From: Rhodococcus maanshanensis NBRC 100610
GTDB lineage: Bacteria; Actinomycetota; Actinomycetes; Mycobacteriales; Mycobacteriaceae
DNA length: 64,000 bases
NCBI RefSeq assembly: GCF_001894865.1
Contig: NZ_BCXA01000031.1
Coordinates: 1 to 64,000 of the forward strand
Direction of reading: 5' to 3'
In this document: positions 9,163-18,933 of the stretch, piece by piece
How positions within the stretch are numbered: position 1 is the stretch's first letter
Layout: each line of letters starts with the position of its first letter
Made by a program: the position numbers and the translations under genes
Notes under the pieces: generated by a model
What the model was told of the DNA's origin: nothing
The model's input: the letters and a program-made list of their open reading frames with translations, nothing else
The model's database searches: none

Positions 9163-9188
9163 TGGTTCATTACTCATGTAATGAACCA
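9163..9188. promoter_or_regulatory. Perfect palindromic operator of the GntR/ABC operon
   Basis: TGGTTCATTA and TAATGAACCA are exact inverted 10-mers separated by CTCATG. The site is AT-rich in very GC-rich DNA and lies immediately upstream of the YtrA-type regulator. YtrA family regulators bind long palindromes of this kind over their own promoters. It also lies 65 bases from the divergent gene at 9254, so it could affect that gene as well. Confidence 0.75.
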
Positions 9189-9253
9189 TAGAGCTGACGG
9201 GTGCGGTGCGCAACTGATGGTCGGCGGAGCTGCATGGCGTACCGTCCGTAGCC

Positions 9254-9820
9254 ATGGAATTGACGCAAGTTCCCGTCGGGGAGGGCACCTACACCGTTCG
9301 CGTCGACGGCCCCGAGAGCAGGCACACCGTGCTGCTGCTCCCGGGTGCGGGGGAGTCCGCATCCGTGTTCGACGCGGTGTGCGAGAGACTGCACAACTCC
9401 GACCTGCGCACGGTCGTGCCCGAGTCGATCGAAGGACTCGACGAGACCGGTGCGATCGCGTTGCTCGACGCGCTGAAGCTGCCGTGGGTGAACCTCGCGG
9501 GCAACCGCGAGGGTGCCGCGATGGCCTGGCTTCTCGCCGCCAAGACCTTCGGTCGGTTCGCGAGTCTGGTCGTCGCGGACTGCCCGCACCCCGCGGTGCC
9601 GGATCTCGACGGCGTCGTACGTGAGTCCGGTTGTGCACCAGTGGAAATGCCGACGACGCTGCTGATCCGGAACTCGCTGGGCCGGCCGATGGCCGACACC
9701 AGCGGTCGGCACGTCTACTCCGATTTCCGGGTCGTCCAGCTCGACGGTGTCGACTCGGTGCCGCAGGGCGCGGCCGCCGAGATGGCCACCGAGATCGTGC
9801 TCCGCACCAGCAGCTGGTAG
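9254..9820 (+). CDS. Alpha/beta-hydrolase-like protein lacking the nucleophile serine
   Basis: 188 residues with the strand-turn layout of a small alpha/beta hydrolase: TVLLLPGAGESASVFDAV (oxyanion strand), TVVPESIEGL, the nucleophile-elbow position in LAGNREGAAMAW, and later strands SLVVADCP and TLLIRNS. Where active enzymes have G-x-S-x-G this has G-N-R-E-G, so Arg replaces the catalytic Ser, and no clear Asp/His pair can be placed. The lid domain is missing (active family members are usually 250-300 residues). It is probably a non-hydrolytic descendant, for example a binding protein, or a decayed gene. The 65-base upstream gap contains the palindromic operator; a large hairpin follows the stop. 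Confidence 0.65.
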   Translation: MELTQVPVGEGTYTVRVDGPESRHTVLLLPGAGESASVFDAVCERLHNSDLRTVVPESIEGLDETGAIALLDALKLPWVNLAGNREGAAMAWLLAAKTFGRFASLVVADCPHPAVPDLDGVVRESGCAPVEMPTTLLIRNSLGRPMADTSGRHVYSDFRVVQLDGVDSVPQGAAAEMATEIVLRTSSW

Positions 9821-9891
9821 GCGCTCCGCGCCCGTGCGCGGTTGACGAGTCCCTGGACTCGTCAACCGCGCACGGGCGGCGCAGCCGCCTA
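9821..9891. repeat. Dispersed palindromic element, copy 1 (23-bp perfect hairpin)
   Basis: Arms at 9830-9852 and 9855-9877 are perfect inverted 23-mers with a 2-base loop; the core reads TTGACGAGTCC. The tail GGCGGCGCAGCCGCCTA runs into the stop codon of mtr. A second copy at 39647-39710 shares about 37 bp of the right half with one mismatch. The element sits exactly between the stop codons of two convergent genes, so it probably serves as a bidirectional terminator, and its recurrence makes it a repeat family rather than a chance hairpin. Confidence 0.8.
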
Positions 9892-11262
9892 TTCCAGGCC
9901 GAGCAGGGCGTTCTCGACAACCTCGGGCAGGCCAGGGTGAATCCAGTACTGGCCCCTTGCCATGTCCTGCGCGCTCAGCCCGAAGCTCATCGCCTGGATC
10001 AGCGGCTGGATCACCGTCGGCGCCTGCGCGCCGATGACGTGGGCGCCGAGCAGCCGGCCCGTGCCGCGCTCGGCGATCACCTTGCACAGGCCCTCGGTGT
10101 CCTCCATCGCCCAGCCGTAGGCGACGTCAGAGTAGGTCTGCACCTTCACCGTGATGTCGAGGCCCTGATCGCGGGCCTGCTCCTCGGTGAGCCCGACCTC
10201 CGCGATCTGCGGGTCGGTGAACACCGCCGCGGGTACGAACCGGTGATCGGTGCGGACCAGGTCGGCGCCCTCCGCCCACGCGTTGCGCAGCAGGTTCTCC
10301 TGCACGACCCGGGCCTCGTGGTTCGCCACGTGCTTGAGCTGATAGGGCGAGGACACGTCGCCGAGCGCGAACACGCCCTCCGCGGTGGTGCGCTGGAACC
10401 GGTCCACCAGCACCCGTCCCTCGTCATCCACGTCGACCCCCGCGTTCTCGGCGCCGAGCCGGTCGCCGTTCGGGGCCCGCCCCACCGCGACCAGCAGGGT
10501 GTCTCCGGTGACGACGCTGCCATCCGTCAGTTCCACCTCCACGTGGCCGTCGTCGCCCCGCACGGACCTAACCGGATTGCCCAGTCGCACATCCCATTTC
10601 TCGCGCGCGAGGGCGGTGAAGTGTGCCGAGATGTCGCCGTCGAGGTGTCGCAGCAGGCGGTTGCCGCGGCCGATGATGGTGACCTTGCTCCCGAACGCGG
10701 AGAAGACGTGCGCGAACTCGGAGGCGATGAAGCCGCTGCCGATGATCACCAGGTGCTCGGGTAGCTCCGGCAGCCGCATGATGTCGTCGTTGGTGTAGTA
10801 GCGGACGCCGCTGCGGCTCACCACCTCCGGGATGATCGGCCGCGATCCGGCCGCGATCACCACCTGGTCCGCGGTGATCACCTCGCCGGTCCCGGTCTCC
10901 AGGCGTCGCGGTCCGATGAACCTCGCGTGGCCGGAAAACAGTGTGGTGCCAGGACTCTCGTCGCGCCGATAGCGTTCGCCGCCCGCGGAGATGGGATCGA
11001 TCCGGTCGAACACCCGGCTGACGATGTCGGGCCAGCGCACCTTGTCGATGCGCGAGTCGATTCCGTACCTGCTCGAGTGCTCGATGGTGCGGGCGACCTC
11101 GGCGGCGTAGACGAACATCTTGGTCGGGATGCAGCCGACGTTCAGGCAGGTGCCGCCGAAGACGCCGTCCTCGAGCAGCGCGACCCGCATGTCGGCGTAC
11201 CGGTCGTCGAGAATGGTGTTGCCGGAACCGGATCCGATGATCGCGAGATCGAAGTGGCTCAT
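9889..11262 (-). CDS. mtr: Mycothione reductase
   Basis: 457 residues (Mtb Mtr is 459). A flavoprotein disulfide reductase that regenerates mycothiol from mycothione with NADPH in the cytoplasm. Order: FAD-binding [13 protein letters not shown], redox-active pair in [16 protein letters not shown](P) motif [19 protein letters not shown], second FAD segment FALGDVSS, and the dimer-interface [16 protein letters not shown] containing the catalytic His-Glu. I chose the ATG at 11262, which overlaps the TGA of the upstream hydrolase gene; the longer frame is the hydrolase in another frame. Mtb pairs the same two genes (Rv2855 and Rv2854). The 3' end lies in a palindromic repeat. Confidence 0.95.
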   Translation of the reverse strand: MSHFDLAIIGSGSGNTILDDRYADMRVALLEDGVFGGTCLNVGCIPTKMFVYAAEVARTIEHSSRYGIDSRIDKVRWPDIVSRVFDRIDPISAGGERYRRDESPGTTLFSGHARFIGPRRLETGTGEVITADQVVIAAGSRPIIPEVVSRSGVRYYTNDDIMRLPELPEHLVIIGSGFIASEFAHVFSAFGSKVTIIGRGNRLLRHLDGDISAHFTALAREKWDVRLGNPVRSVRGDDGHVEVELTDGSVVTGDTLLVAVGRAPNGDRLGAENAGVDVDDEGRVLVDRFQRTTAEGVFALGDVSSPYQLKHVANHEARVVQENLLRNAWAEGADLVRTDHRFVPAAVFTDPQIAEVGLTEEQARDQGLDITVKVQTYSDVAYGWAMEDTEGLCKVIAERGTGRLLGAHVIGAQAPTVIQPLIQAMSFGLSAQDMARGQYWIHPGLPEVVENALLGLE

Positions 11263-12257
11263 GCGCCGTGTCCGTGCAGCCAGGTCAGCCACAGGTCCAC
11301 CTCGTCGAAGGCCTGCTTGCGCGGGACCTCGGTGGAGAGGAAGACGTCGTGCCGGGCGCCCTCGATCGGCACGATCGTGGTGCGGTCGCCGAGGCAGCCT
11401 GCCCAGCGGGCGATCTGCCTCACGTCGAGCACCAGGTCGGCCTCGTCGGACTTGGCGGTGTACCGGGAGGAGTAGTGCGTCTTCTGGGACCGCAGGATCA
11501 GCGAGGGGACCCCGACGTCGAGCCCGCGGTGCAGCTTCGCGTGCCCCTGCCGGATGGCCCGCAGCCAGCCGAAGGTCACCGGGAACCCGGTCAGCGGCTT
11601 CCACTCGAGGTCGTAGTCCCATTCGCCGCTCGCGCCGACGTGCAGGCTGCGCCCGTAGACGTCGATCGGCGGCTGCTTGACGGCGAGCCGGTTCTTGACC
11701 CGGCCGACCGCCTTGACGGCCACGGTGCCGACGGTGCGGAGATAGGACGGGCCCTGCAGGTCGAACCACGGGCTGTTGAGGATCAGTCCGGCGATGCCCG
11801 CGCCCGCGCTGCCGCCCGGCTGCTTGTTCAGCCGGTCGAGCCACAGCGGCAGGATCAGCCCGCCGGTGGAGTGCGCCACCAGCAGAACGGTGCCCCCGCC
11901 GATCTGTTCGCGCACCAACGCGAGCGCGCGGCCCAGTTCCTCGTCGTAGAGCGCGAGATCGGTGACGAAGTGCGGGGTCTGGCCCTGCTTCAGCGAGCGG
12001 CCGCATTTGCGCAGGTCCAGGGCGAAGAACGAGTAGCCCTGGTCATGGAAGTGCTCGGCCATGTGGTGCTGGAAGAAGTAGTCGGTGAAGCCGTGCACGT
12101 AGAGCACGGCCCGCGCGGGCGTGCGGTCGATCCCGCCCTCGGGCTGATACCGGACCAGTGTGGCGTCGATCTCACCTTCGCCGTCGGGATCGATTCCGAG
12201 TGGGATGGTCAACTGCTGATATCCGTCGCCGAGGACGTCGGGAGCCCAAGTAGTCAC
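11259..12257 (-). CDS. Alpha/beta hydrolase, lysophospholipase-like (Rv2854-type)
   Basis: 332 residues of the serine-aminopeptidase/monoglyceride lipase (Hydrolase_4) type. Visible features are [13 protein letters not shown] (oxyanion), [13 protein letters not shown], the nucleophile elbow [14 protein letters not shown] (A-H-S-T-G), and a C-terminal [12 protein letters not shown] supplying the catalytic His. No signal peptide is present, so it is cytoplasmic. It overlaps mtr by four bases (ATGA), so the two are translated together. The coupling hints at hydrolysis of a thiol- or lipid-linked ester related to mycothiol chemistry, but this is inference; the substrate is unknown. Confidence 0.85.
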   Translation of the reverse strand: MTTWAPDVLGDGYQQLTIPLGIDPDGEGEIDATLVRYQPEGGIDRTPARAVLYVHGFTDYFFQHHMAEHFHDQGYSFFALDLRKCGRSLKQGQTPHFVTDLALYDEELGRALALVREQIGGGTVLLVAHSTGGLILPLWLDRLNKQPGGSAGAGIAGLILNSPWFDLQGPSYLRTVGTVAVKAVGRVKNRLAVKQPPIDVYGRSLHVGASGEWDYDLEWKPLTGFPVTFGWLRAIRQGHAKLHRGLDVGVPSLILRSQKTHYSSRYTAKSDEADLVLDVRQIARWAGCLGDRTTIVPIEGARHDVFLSTEVPRKQAFDEVDLWLTWLHGHGA

Positions 12258-12320
12258 AGATCACAATGTAATGCGCAGGAATGCCCCCCGCAGTGGCGCA
12301 CAATTGGGTGAGGTGAACGA

Positions 12321-12332
12321 CGCGTATACGCG
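12321..12332. promoter_or_regulatory. 12-bp perfect palindrome upstream of mqo
   Basis: CGCGTATACGCG is an exact palindrome 68 bases before the mqo GTG and about 64 bases from the divergent hydrolase ATG. A TAACCT hexamer follows closely and could be a -10 element. It may be an operator for mqo; nothing else supports it. Confidence 0.3.
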
Positions 12333-12399
12333 CGGGTAACCTATCCGCTGCAGTCGGCGCGACTGCCCACTGCCAATGGACAAGGAAGTCGATTTTCCA

Positions 12400-13920
12400 G
12401 TGTCAGACAACAACGCGGTAGAGACCAAGGCCGATGTAGTGCTCGTGGGTGCGGGCATCATGAGTGCGACCCTCGGAGCCATCCTGCGGCAGCTGCAGCC
12501 GGACTGGTCGATCAGCGTGTTCGAGCGGCTCGATGCCGCCGCCGCGGAGAGCAGCGACCCGTGGAACAACGCGGGCACCGGACACTCTGCTCTGTGTGAG
12601 CTCAACTACACCCCCGAGAACAAGGACGGCTCCGTCGACATCGCCAAGGCGATCACGGTCAACGAGCAGTTCCAGGTCTCCCGGCAGTTCTGGGCGCACG
12701 CGCTCGAACAGGGCATCCTCACCGCCCCCAAGGAGTTCATCAACCCCATCCCGCACGTGAGCTTCGTGCACGGGGCGGACAACGTGAAGTACCTGAAGGC
12801 GCGCTACGACGCCCTCGCCGGACACACGCTGTTCAACGGCATGGAGTACACCGACAGCGCGGACGAGTTCGCCCGCCGCCTGCCGCTGATGGCCAAGGGT
12901 CGCGACTTCTCCGACCCCATCGCCCTGAACTGGACCGAGGGCGGCACCGATGTCGACTTCGGCGCGCTGACCAAGCAGCTGCTCAACCACGTCGCCTCCT
13001 CCGGCGGCACCGTGCACTTCGGTCACGAGGTCACCGGCATCAAGAAGCAGTCCGACGGCAGCTGGACGCTCAAGGTGCACAACCGTCGGACCGGCGGCCG
13101 CAAGACCGTCAAGGCCAAGTTCGTCTTCGTCGGAGCCGGCGGCGGCGCGCTGCACCTGCTGCAGCAGTCCGGCATCAAGGAGGCCAAGGGCTTCGGCGGC
13201 TTCCCCGTCAGCGGCGCCTTCCTGCGCTGCACCAACCCGGAGCTGATCGATCAGCACCGCGCGAAGGTGTACGGCAAGGCGGCCGTCGGTGCCCCGCCGA
13301 TGTCGGTGCCGCACCTCGACACCCGCGTCATCGGCGGAAAGCCGGGCCTGCTGTTCGGCCCGTACGCCGGTTGGTCGCCGAAGTTCCTCAAGGAGGGCCG
13401 GGTCACCGACCTGCCCGGGTCGGTCAAGCCGAACAACCTGCTGTCCATGCTCGGGGTCGGCGTTTCCGAGCTCGGCCTGGTCAAGTACCTGGTCAGCGAG
13501 CTCGCGAAGAACGCGGAGGGTCGCATCGAGACCATGCGCGAGTTCGTCCCCGAGGCGCTCGGCGCCGACTGGGAGCTGATCACGGCGGGCCAGCGCGTCC
13601 AGGTGATCCGCCGCGACAAGCGCAAGGGCGGCGTGCTCGAGTTCGGCACCGCGGTCATCAGCGCCGCGGACGGCTCGATCGCCGGTCTGCTCGGCGCCTC
13701 GCCCGGCGCCTCGACGGCGGTCCCGGCGATGCTCGACGTGCTCAAGCGTTGCTTCGCGGACCGGTTCGCCTCGTGGGAGCCGCAGCTCAAGCAGATGGTG
13801 CCCTCGCTCGGCGTGAAGCTCTCCGACGACAAGTCGCTGTTCACCGAGGTCTGGGACTGGTCCAGCCGCGTGCTCGAGCTCGACACCGAGGTTCAGGAGA
13901 CCGCCTCCGCCGCGGTGTGA
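12400..13920 (+). CDS. mqo: Malate:quinone oxidoreductase
   Basis: 506 residues from GTG 12400. Membrane-associated FAD enzyme that oxidises malate to oxaloacetate and passes electrons to menaquinone, replacing NAD malate dehydrogenase in the TCA cycle. Signature segments are [19 protein letters not shown] (FAD), [51 protein letters not shown] and [20 protein letters not shown] chose the GTG ([12 protein letters not shown]) because Mtb Mqo starts MSDLARTD and AAGGAAG lies upstream; ATG 12376 would add eight residues. It is transcribed with the GNAT gene 12 bases downstream. Confidence 0.95.
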   Translation: MSDNNAVETKADVVLVGAGIMSATLGAILRQLQPDWSISVFERLDAAAAESSDPWNNAGTGHSALCELNYTPENKDGSVDIAKAITVNEQFQVSRQFWAHALEQGILTAPKEFINPIPHVSFVHGADNVKYLKARYDALAGHTLFNGMEYTDSADEFARRLPLMAKGRDFSDPIALNWTEGGTDVDFGALTKQLLNHVASSGGTVHFGHEVTGIKKQSDGSWTLKVHNRRTGGRKTVKAKFVFVGAGGGALHLLQQSGIKEAKGFGGFPVSGAFLRCTNPELIDQHRAKVYGKAAVGAPPMSVPHLDTRVIGGKPGLLFGPYAGWSPKFLKEGRVTDLPGSVKPNNLLSMLGVGVSELGLVKYLVSELAKNAEGRIETMREFVPEALGADWELITAGQRVQVIRRDKRKGGVLEFGTAVISAADGSIAGLLGASPGASTAVPAMLDVLKRCFADRFASWEPQLKQMVPSLGVKLSDDKSLFTEVWDWSSRVLELDTEVQETASAAV

Positions 13921-13932
13921 TAGTCACACCGT

Positions 13933-14403
13933 ATGACGGCAACAGCGGCGCTGCACCGTGCCTGGGCGCTCGATCTGGACCTCCGCACGCTCTATGACCT
14001 GCTGAGACTGCGGGTCGACGTGTTCGTCGTGGAGCAGGCCTGCCCGTACCCGGAACTCGACGGGCGGGACCTGCTCCCCGGCACCAGGCACCTGTGGATC
14101 GAGCAGGACGGTCAGGTCGTGTGCACGCTCCGCCTGATGGAGGAGCACGACCGCGGCACCTCGTACCGCATCGGACGGCTCTGCACCCGGGCGGATGCGC
14201 GGGGGCACGGGCACACCACCAGGCTGCTGCGCACGGCGCTGGCGGAGGTCGGGTCGGCGCCGTGCAGGCTCAGCGCGCAGAGCCACCTGGTGGACATGTA
14301 CGCCAAGCACGGGTTCACGCCCGACGGCGACGAGTTCATCGAGGACGGGATCCCGCACGTGCCGATGCGGCGCGGTGGCGGCGAGCCCTGGCGCGAGGTC
14401 TAG
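13933..14403 (+). CDS. GNAT acetyltransferase, ElaA family
   Basis: 156 residues with the ElaA pattern: an N-terminal LYDLLRLRVDVFVVEQACPYPELDGRD, then the acetyl-CoA-binding region RIGRLCTRADARGHGHTTRLL and a C-terminal YAKHGFTPDGDEFIEDGIPHVPM. ElaA proteins are predicted N-acyltransferases with unidentified substrates. It sits 12 bases after mqo, and Mtb keeps the same neighbour (Rv2851c beside Rv2852c), so the pair is an old operon. The cobalamin riboswitch begins just after its stop. Confidence 0.88.
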   Translation: MTATAALHRAWALDLDLRTLYDLLRLRVDVFVVEQACPYPELDGRDLLPGTRHLWIEQDGQVVCTLRLMEEHDRGTSYRIGRLCTRADARGHGHTTRLLRTALAEVGSAPCRLSAQSHLVDMYAKHGFTPDGDEFIEDGIPHVPMRRGGGEPWREV

Positions 14404-14409
14404 AGTCAG

Positions 14410-14570
14410 CATCCGTAGTTCCCTGCCGCGGGGAAGTCCTGTGTGAACCAGGCACGGTCCCGCCACTGTGATGGATCCGGCCACGTCCGGATCCGGAGTC
14501 AGATCGCCGCGGCAGCGGGTCAAGGTCCGAACCCTCGGCGTGGACACCGGGGAGTGAAGGGAAATTCGCT
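14410..14570 (+). promoter_or_regulatory. Cobalamin (adenosylcobalamin) riboswitch
   Basis: The leader between the GNAT stop and the chelatase start carries the B12 riboswitch core: GGGAAGTCC then GTGTGAACC, the GCACGGTCCCGCCACTGTGA stretch with the B12 box GCCACTG at 14462-14468, and a later GGAGTCAGA. CTGCCGCGG (14423-14431) pairs perfectly with CCGCGGCAG (14507-14515), closing the core. It should lower expression of the downstream chelatase-cobO-cobB-cobE-cysG operon when adenosylcobalamin is plentiful. The region ahead of the GTG contains GGGGAGTGAAGGG, so control of translation is plausible; no terminator run is seen. Confidence 0.93.
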
Positions 14571-16511
14571 GTGGCACAAGCTGGTACCGGGTCCGAACCG
14601 GGCTTTCCGTTCAGTGCGATCGTCGGTCAGGACACGCTCCGGCTCGCCCTGACCCTCTGCGCCGTCCACCCCGGCATCGGGGGCGTGCTGGTGCGCGGCG
14701 AGAAAGGTACCGCGAAGTCGACGGTGGTGCGCGCGCTCGCCGCGCTGCTGCCACCCGTCGACGACGGCAACGGTGGCAGGCCCGCCAGGCTGGTGGAGCT
14801 GCCGGTCGGCGCCACCGAGGACCGGGTGGTCGGGTCGCTGGACCTGGAGAAGGTGCTGCGAGACGGGGAGCGGGCCTTCCAGCCCGGACTGCTGGCCGCG
14901 GCCCACGACGGCGTGCTCTACGTCGACGAGGTCAACCTGCTGCACGATCACCTCGTGGACGTGCTGCTGGACGCCGCCGCGATGGGGCGCGTGCACATCG
15001 AGCGCGACGGCGTCTCCCACTCCCATCCCGCGCGGTTCGTCCTGGTGGGGACCATGAACCCGGAGGAGGGCGAACTCCGCCCGCAGCTGCTCGACCGCTT
15101 CGGCCTTGCCGTCGACGTGGCGGCCTCGCGCGAGGTGGACGTCCGCATGCAGGTGGTGCGCAGGCGCCTCGACTTCGAGGCCGACCCCGCCGGATTCGCG
15201 GCCCGGTACGCCGACGAGGATTCGGCGCTGGCCCGCCGCATCGCCGCGGCAAGGGCCGCCCTGCCCGCCATCGAACTCAGCGACACCGAGCTGCGCCGCA
15301 TCGCCGCGTTGTGCGCGTCGTTCGATGTGGACGGCATGCGCGCCGATCTGGTGCTGGCCCGCACCGCCACCGCGCACGCCGCCTGGCGCGGCGCGGCGGC
15401 CGTCGCGGAGGAGGACGTGCGGGTCGCCGCCGAGCTGACGCTGCCGCACCGGCGCCGCCGCGACCCGTTCGACGAGCCGGGCCTCGACCCGCAGCAGCTC
15501 GAGGACGCGATGCGGGACGCCGCCGAGCAGGCGAACCAGCCCGAGCCGGAGCCCGAGCCCGATCCCGACGGACCCGGCGGCGGCGCGCCCGAGCCCGAGT
15601 CCGACGGGGCCGCGTCCCCCGACGGTGCCCAGCAATCCGCGGAGCCGAGCGAGAGCGAACAGCCCGGCCCGGTTCGTGCCCCCGAACGCCCGGCCGCGGC
15701 GCCCTCGGCGCAGTTCAAGACCCGGCTGCTGACCATTCCCGGTGTCGGCGAGGGCGCGCCGGGTCGGCGTTCGCGTTCGCGCTCTGCGCAGGGCCGGACC
15801 GTGCGGCCGACCACCGAACCGGGCCGCGGTCTGCACCTGGTCGGCACCCTGTTCGCGGCCGCCGAGCACCAGGTCGCCCGCGGACGGCGGGACGGCCGGA
15901 TGGTGTTGGCGCCCGGCGACATCCGAGGAGCGCACCGCGAGGGCCGCGAGGGCAACCTGGTGGTCTTCGTGGTCGACGCGTCCGGTTCGATGGCCGCGAG
16001 GGACCGGCTCTCCGCGGTCACCGGCGCCGTCGTCTCGCTGCTGCGCGATGCCTACCAGCGCCGCGACAAGGTCGCGGTGATCACCGTGCGAGGCGCCGCC
16101 GCCGAGCTGGTGCTGCCGCCCACCTCGTCCGTCGACGTGGCGGTCCGGCGACTGCGCTCGTTGCGCACCGGCGGCAAAACCCCACTGGCGCAAGGATTCC
16201 TGAAGGCCCGCGAGGTGGTGCTGCGGGAGAAGGTGCGCGACCCCCAGCGTCGGGCGATGGTGGTCGCGTTGACCGACGGCCGCGCGACCGGCGGAGTCGA
16301 CCCGGTCCATCGCGCCCGGGTGGCCGCGACCCTGCTCGCGGGCGAGTCGGTGGCCTCGGTTGTGGTGGACTGCGAGTCCGGCATGGTGCGCCTCGGCCTG
16401 GCCCGTGACCTGGCGACCGCGCTGCGGGGTGCCTACATCCGGCTCGGCGAGCTCTCGGCGGAGCAGGTGGCGGGCGTCGTCCGGGCCGGCACCGCGAAGC
16501 TCGCGGCCTAG
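14571..16511 (+). CDS. Putative cobalt/magnesium chelatase, fused I-D subunits (Rv2850c-type)
   Basis: 646 residues. The AAA+ domain (about 10-320) has Walker [16 protein letters not shown], Walker [12 protein letters not shown] and an arginine-finger region [13 protein letters not shown] low-complexity acidic/proline linker rich in E, P and D follows (about 320-400). The C-terminal von Willebrand A domain carries a MIDAS motif in [13 protein letters not shown]. Such I-D fusions supply the ATPase part of metal chelatases that load cobalt into hydrogenobyrinate (with CobN) or magnesium into porphyrin. Position right behind a B12 riboswitch and ahead of cobO/cobB favours cobalt. The large CobN subunit is not in the window. 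Start is GTG 14571. Confidence 0.88.
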   Translation: MAQAGTGSEPGFPFSAIVGQDTLRLALTLCAVHPGIGGVLVRGEKGTAKSTVVRALAALLPPVDDGNGGRPARLVELPVGATEDRVVGSLDLEKVLRDGERAFQPGLLAAAHDGVLYVDEVNLLHDHLVDVLLDAAAMGRVHIERDGVSHSHPARFVLVGTMNPEEGELRPQLLDRFGLAVDVAASREVDVRMQVVRRRLDFEADPAGFAARYADEDSALARRIAAARAALPAIELSDTELRRIAALCASFDVDGMRADLVLARTATAHAAWRGAAAVAEEDVRVAAELTLPHRRRRDPFDEPGLDPQQLEDAMRDAAEQANQPEPEPEPDPDGPGGGAPEPESDGAASPDGAQQSAEPSESEQPGPVRAPERPAAAPSAQFKTRLLTIPGVGEGAPGRRSRSRSAQGRTVRPTTEPGRGLHLVGTLFAAAEHQVARGRRDGRMVLAPGDIRGAHREGREGNLVVFVVDASGSMAARDRLSAVTGAVVSLLRDAYQRRDKVAVITVRGAAAELVLPPTSSVDVAVRRLRSLRTGGKTPLAQGFLKAREVVLREKVRDPQRRAMVVALTDGRATGGVDPVHRARVAATLLAGESVASVVVDCESGMVRLGLARDLATALRGAYIRLGELSAEQVAGVVRAGTAKLAA

Positions 16512-16533
16512 AACGGAAAGAGGAGTAAAGACG

Positions 16534-17154
16534 ATGCCCAAGGGTGTACCGCTTCCCGAGAACGTCCCCGACGACGGCCTGACCACCAGGCAGCGCCGCA
16601 ACGCGCCCGTGCTGGCCGTGCACACGGGTCCGGGCAAGGGGAAGTCGACCGCCGCGTTCGGGATGGCGTTGCGGGCCTGGAACCAGGGCTTCGACATCGG
16701 GGTGTTCCAGTTCGTCAAGAGCGCGAAGTGGAAGGTCGGCGAGGAGTCGGCGTTCCGCGCGCTCGGCGAGCTGCACGAGTCCACCGGCGTCGGGGGACCG
16801 GTGCAATGGCACAAGATGGGCGAGGGCTGGTCCTGGACCCGCAAGAAGGGCGAGGACGAGGACCACGCCCGCGTCGCGCTGGACGGCTGGCGTGAGGTGG
16901 CCCGCCGGATCGCGAACGAGGAGCACAAGTTCTACGTCCTCGACGAGTTCACCTACCCGCTCAAATGGGGCTGGGTGGACGTCGACGAGGTGGTCGAGGT
17001 GTTGGGATCGCGGCCGGGGAACCAGCACGTGGTGATCACCGGAAGGGATGCGCCGCAGGCCCTGATCGACGCGGCCGACCTCGTCACCGAGATGACCAAG
17101 ATCAAGCACCCGATGGACGCAGGACGCAAGGGCCAGCGGGGCATCGAGTGGTGA
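16534..17154 (+). CDS. cobO: Corrinoid adenosyltransferase (cob(I)yrinic acid a,c-diamide adenosyltransferase)
   Basis: 206 residues, CobA/CobO type. It transfers the adenosyl group of ATP to the reduced cobalt of corrinoids in the cytoplasm. P-loop HTGPGKGKSTAAFGMALRAW near residue 31, followed by VFQFVKSAKWKVGE and the conserved KFYVLDEFTYPLKWGWVDVDEVV and TEMTKIKHPMDAGRKGQRGIEW. The ATG at 16534 has AAAGAGGAG upstream. Its TGA overlaps the GTG of cobB. Length matches Mtb CobO. Confidence 0.96.
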   Translation: MPKGVPLPENVPDDGLTTRQRRNAPVLAVHTGPGKGKSTAAFGMALRAWNQGFDIGVFQFVKSAKWKVGEESAFRALGELHESTGVGGPVQWHKMGEGWSWTRKKGEDEDHARVALDGWREVARRIANEEHKFYVLDEFTYPLKWGWVDVDEVVEVLGSRPGNQHVVITGRDAPQALIDAADLVTEMTKIKHPMDAGRKGQRGIEW

Positions 17155-18539
17155 ACGCCGTTCCGGCGGTGGTCATCGCCGCACCCGCTTCCGGTAGCGG
17201 AAAGACCACCGTCGCAACGGGTCTGATCGGTGCCCTGCGTGCGGCGGGTGATCGGGTGGCGCCGTTCAAGGTGGGGCCCGACTACATCGACCCGGGCTAT
17301 CACGGCCTCGCCGCTGGGCGGGTCGGACGCAATCTGGACCCGGTGCTGGTCGGCGCGGACCGGATCGGCCCGCTGTACCGGCACGGCAGCGCGGGCTGCG
17401 ACATCGCCGTCGTCGAGGGCGTGATGGGCCTGTTCGACGGCAAGATCGCGGACCCGGCGCCGGAGGGCGCCGCGGAGGGGTCGACGGCCCAGGTCGCCGG
17501 GTTGCTCGGTGCCCCGGTGGTTCTCGTCGTCGACGCCCGCGGCCACAGCCAGTCGCTGGCCGCGGTGCTGCACGGGTTCGCGACCTTCGACAGCGGCGTC
17601 AGGATCGGCGGGGTGGTCCTGAACCGGGTCGGCAGCGAGCGGCACGAGCAGGTGCTGCGTCAGGCCTGTGATCGGGTCGGGGTGCCGGTGCTCGGGGTGG
17701 TGCCCCGGCTCGCGGAGTTGGCGGTGCCCTCCCGGCACCTCGGCCTGATCACCGCGGTCGAGCACGGCAGGGCCGCCACCGACGCGGTCGACGCGATGAC
17801 CGAGCTGATCGCCCGGCACGTCGACCTTTCCGCGGTGCGGGCGCTGGCCCGTGCGAGCGTCGCGGCACCGGCATGGGATGCCGTGGACGAGGCCGGTACG
17901 GACGAGCAGGGACCCGCCCCCGTGGTGGCGCTGGCGGGCGGCTCGGCGTTCACGTTCGGCTATGCCGAGCACCGCGAGTTGCTCGAGGCGGCGGGCGCCC
18001 GGGTGTGCACCTTCGACCCCGCCGTCGATCAGCTTCCCGACGGCGCGGCCGCGTTGGTGCTGCCCGGCGGGTTCCCGGAGGAACACGCGCCCGAGTTGGC
18101 GGCGAACATCCCGCTGCTCACCACCGTCCGGGAGCTGGCCCGCCGGGGTATGCCGATCCATGCCGAGTGCGCGGGCCTGCTTTACCTGGCGCGCCGCCTC
18201 GACGGGCACCCGATGGCGGGGGTGATCGGCGTGGATGCGGAGTTCGGCAAGACGCTGACGTTGGGCTACCGGGAGGCCGTTGCGCTGGGGGAGTCGGTGC
18301 TGTTCGAGCCGGGGACGCGGGTGGTCGGTCACGAGTTCCACCGGACCCGGCTGGAGTCGGCGTCGGTGGACGGCTGGGCCCCGGCCTGGGGCTGGCGGGC
18401 GGCGGGGACGTCGGCGCGGGAAGGTTTCGCGGGCGGCGGTGTGCACGCCTCCTACCTGCACACCCATCCCGCGGGGAACCCGGCCGCCGTGCGCCGGTTC
18501 GTCACTGCGGCAAGAGCTTTCGAGGCCGCCAATGGGTGA
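17151..18539 (+). CDS. cobB: Cobyrinic / hydrogenobyrinic acid a,c-diamide synthase
   Basis: 462 residues. Glutamine-dependent amidation of the a and c side chains. The N-terminal dethiobiotin-synthetase-like ATPase has AAPASGSGKTTVATGLIGAL and PFKVGPDYIDPGYH. The C-terminal amidotransferase has the nucleophile Cys in IHAECAGLLYLARR and the His in YLHTHPAGNPAAVRRF. The GTG at 17151 overlaps the cobO stop (GTGA); the stop overlaps the next gene by eight bases, so cobO, cobB and the CbiG-C gene are translated as a coupled set. Confidence 0.96.
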   Translation: MNAVPAVVIAAPASGSGKTTVATGLIGALRAAGDRVAPFKVGPDYIDPGYHGLAAGRVGRNLDPVLVGADRIGPLYRHGSAGCDIAVVEGVMGLFDGKIADPAPEGAAEGSTAQVAGLLGAPVVLVVDARGHSQSLAAVLHGFATFDSGVRIGGVVLNRVGSERHEQVLRQACDRVGVPVLGVVPRLAELAVPSRHLGLITAVEHGRAATDAVDAMTELIARHVDLSAVRALARASVAAPAWDAVDEAGTDEQGPAPVVALAGGSAFTFGYAEHRELLEAAGARVCTFDPAVDQLPDGAAALVLPGGFPEEHAPELAANIPLLTTVRELARRGMPIHAECAGLLYLARRLDGHPMAGVIGVDAEFGKTLTLGYREAVALGESVLFEPGTRVVGHEFHRTRLESASVDGWAPAWGWRAAGTSAREGFAGGGVHASYLHTHPAGNPAAVRRFVTAARAFEAANG

Positions 18540-18897
18540 TCTGGTGGTGGGCATCGGTGCCCGCGACGGGGTGGACCCCGACGCGGTGCTGGCCGCGATC
18601 AGCGCCGTCGTGGACGACCCGACCGAGCTGCACGCGCTGGCCACCCTCGAGCGCAAGGCCACCGAGTCCTCGATCGCCACGGCGGCGGCCGAGCTGGGTG
18701 TGCCGGTGCTCGGGTTCACGGCCGACGAACTCTCGGCCGTGGACGTACCGACACCGTCGGGACGGGTCGCGGCCGAGGTGGGGACGCCGAGCGTCGCCGA
18801 GGCCGCGGCGGTCCTCGGTGCGGGCGGCGGCGACCTGCTGGTGCGCAAACGCGCCCGAAATGGCGTCACCGTGGCGGTCGCCCGTAATGTTTGGTAG
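18532..18897 (+). CDS. CobE / CbiG C-terminal domain protein
   Basis: 121 residues matching the CobE/GbiG C-terminal domain (PF01890): a GDLVVGIGARDGVD start and LATLERKATESSIATAAAELGVPVLGFTADEL in the middle, the usual order for this fold. In aerobic B12 synthesis CobE helps the CobG/CobJ ring-contraction stage; CbiG opens the lactone in the anaerobic route. Only the C-terminal domain is present. It overlaps cobB by eight bases. Mtb lacks this gene between cobB and cysG as far as I recall. Confidence 0.8.
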   Translation: MGDLVVGIGARDGVDPDAVLAAISAVVDDPTELHALATLERKATESSIATAAAELGVPVLGFTADELSAVDVPTPSGRVAAEVGTPSVAEAAAVLGAGGGDLLVRKRARNGVTVAVARNVW

Positions 18898-18933
18898 CCC
18901 GAGGACCCCGACATCCCAGTCAAGGAGTGTGAA

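Noticed and set aside
9254-9820. Frameshifted pseudogene of a full hydrolase
   Set aside because: The frame is intact with an ordinary stop and no hydrolase-like sequence in neighbouring frames, so I keep it as an intact variant gene.
14520-16928. 802-residue minus-strand frame across the chelatase
   Set aside because: Antisense shadow of the chelatase and cobO; long open frames are common opposite high-GC genes.
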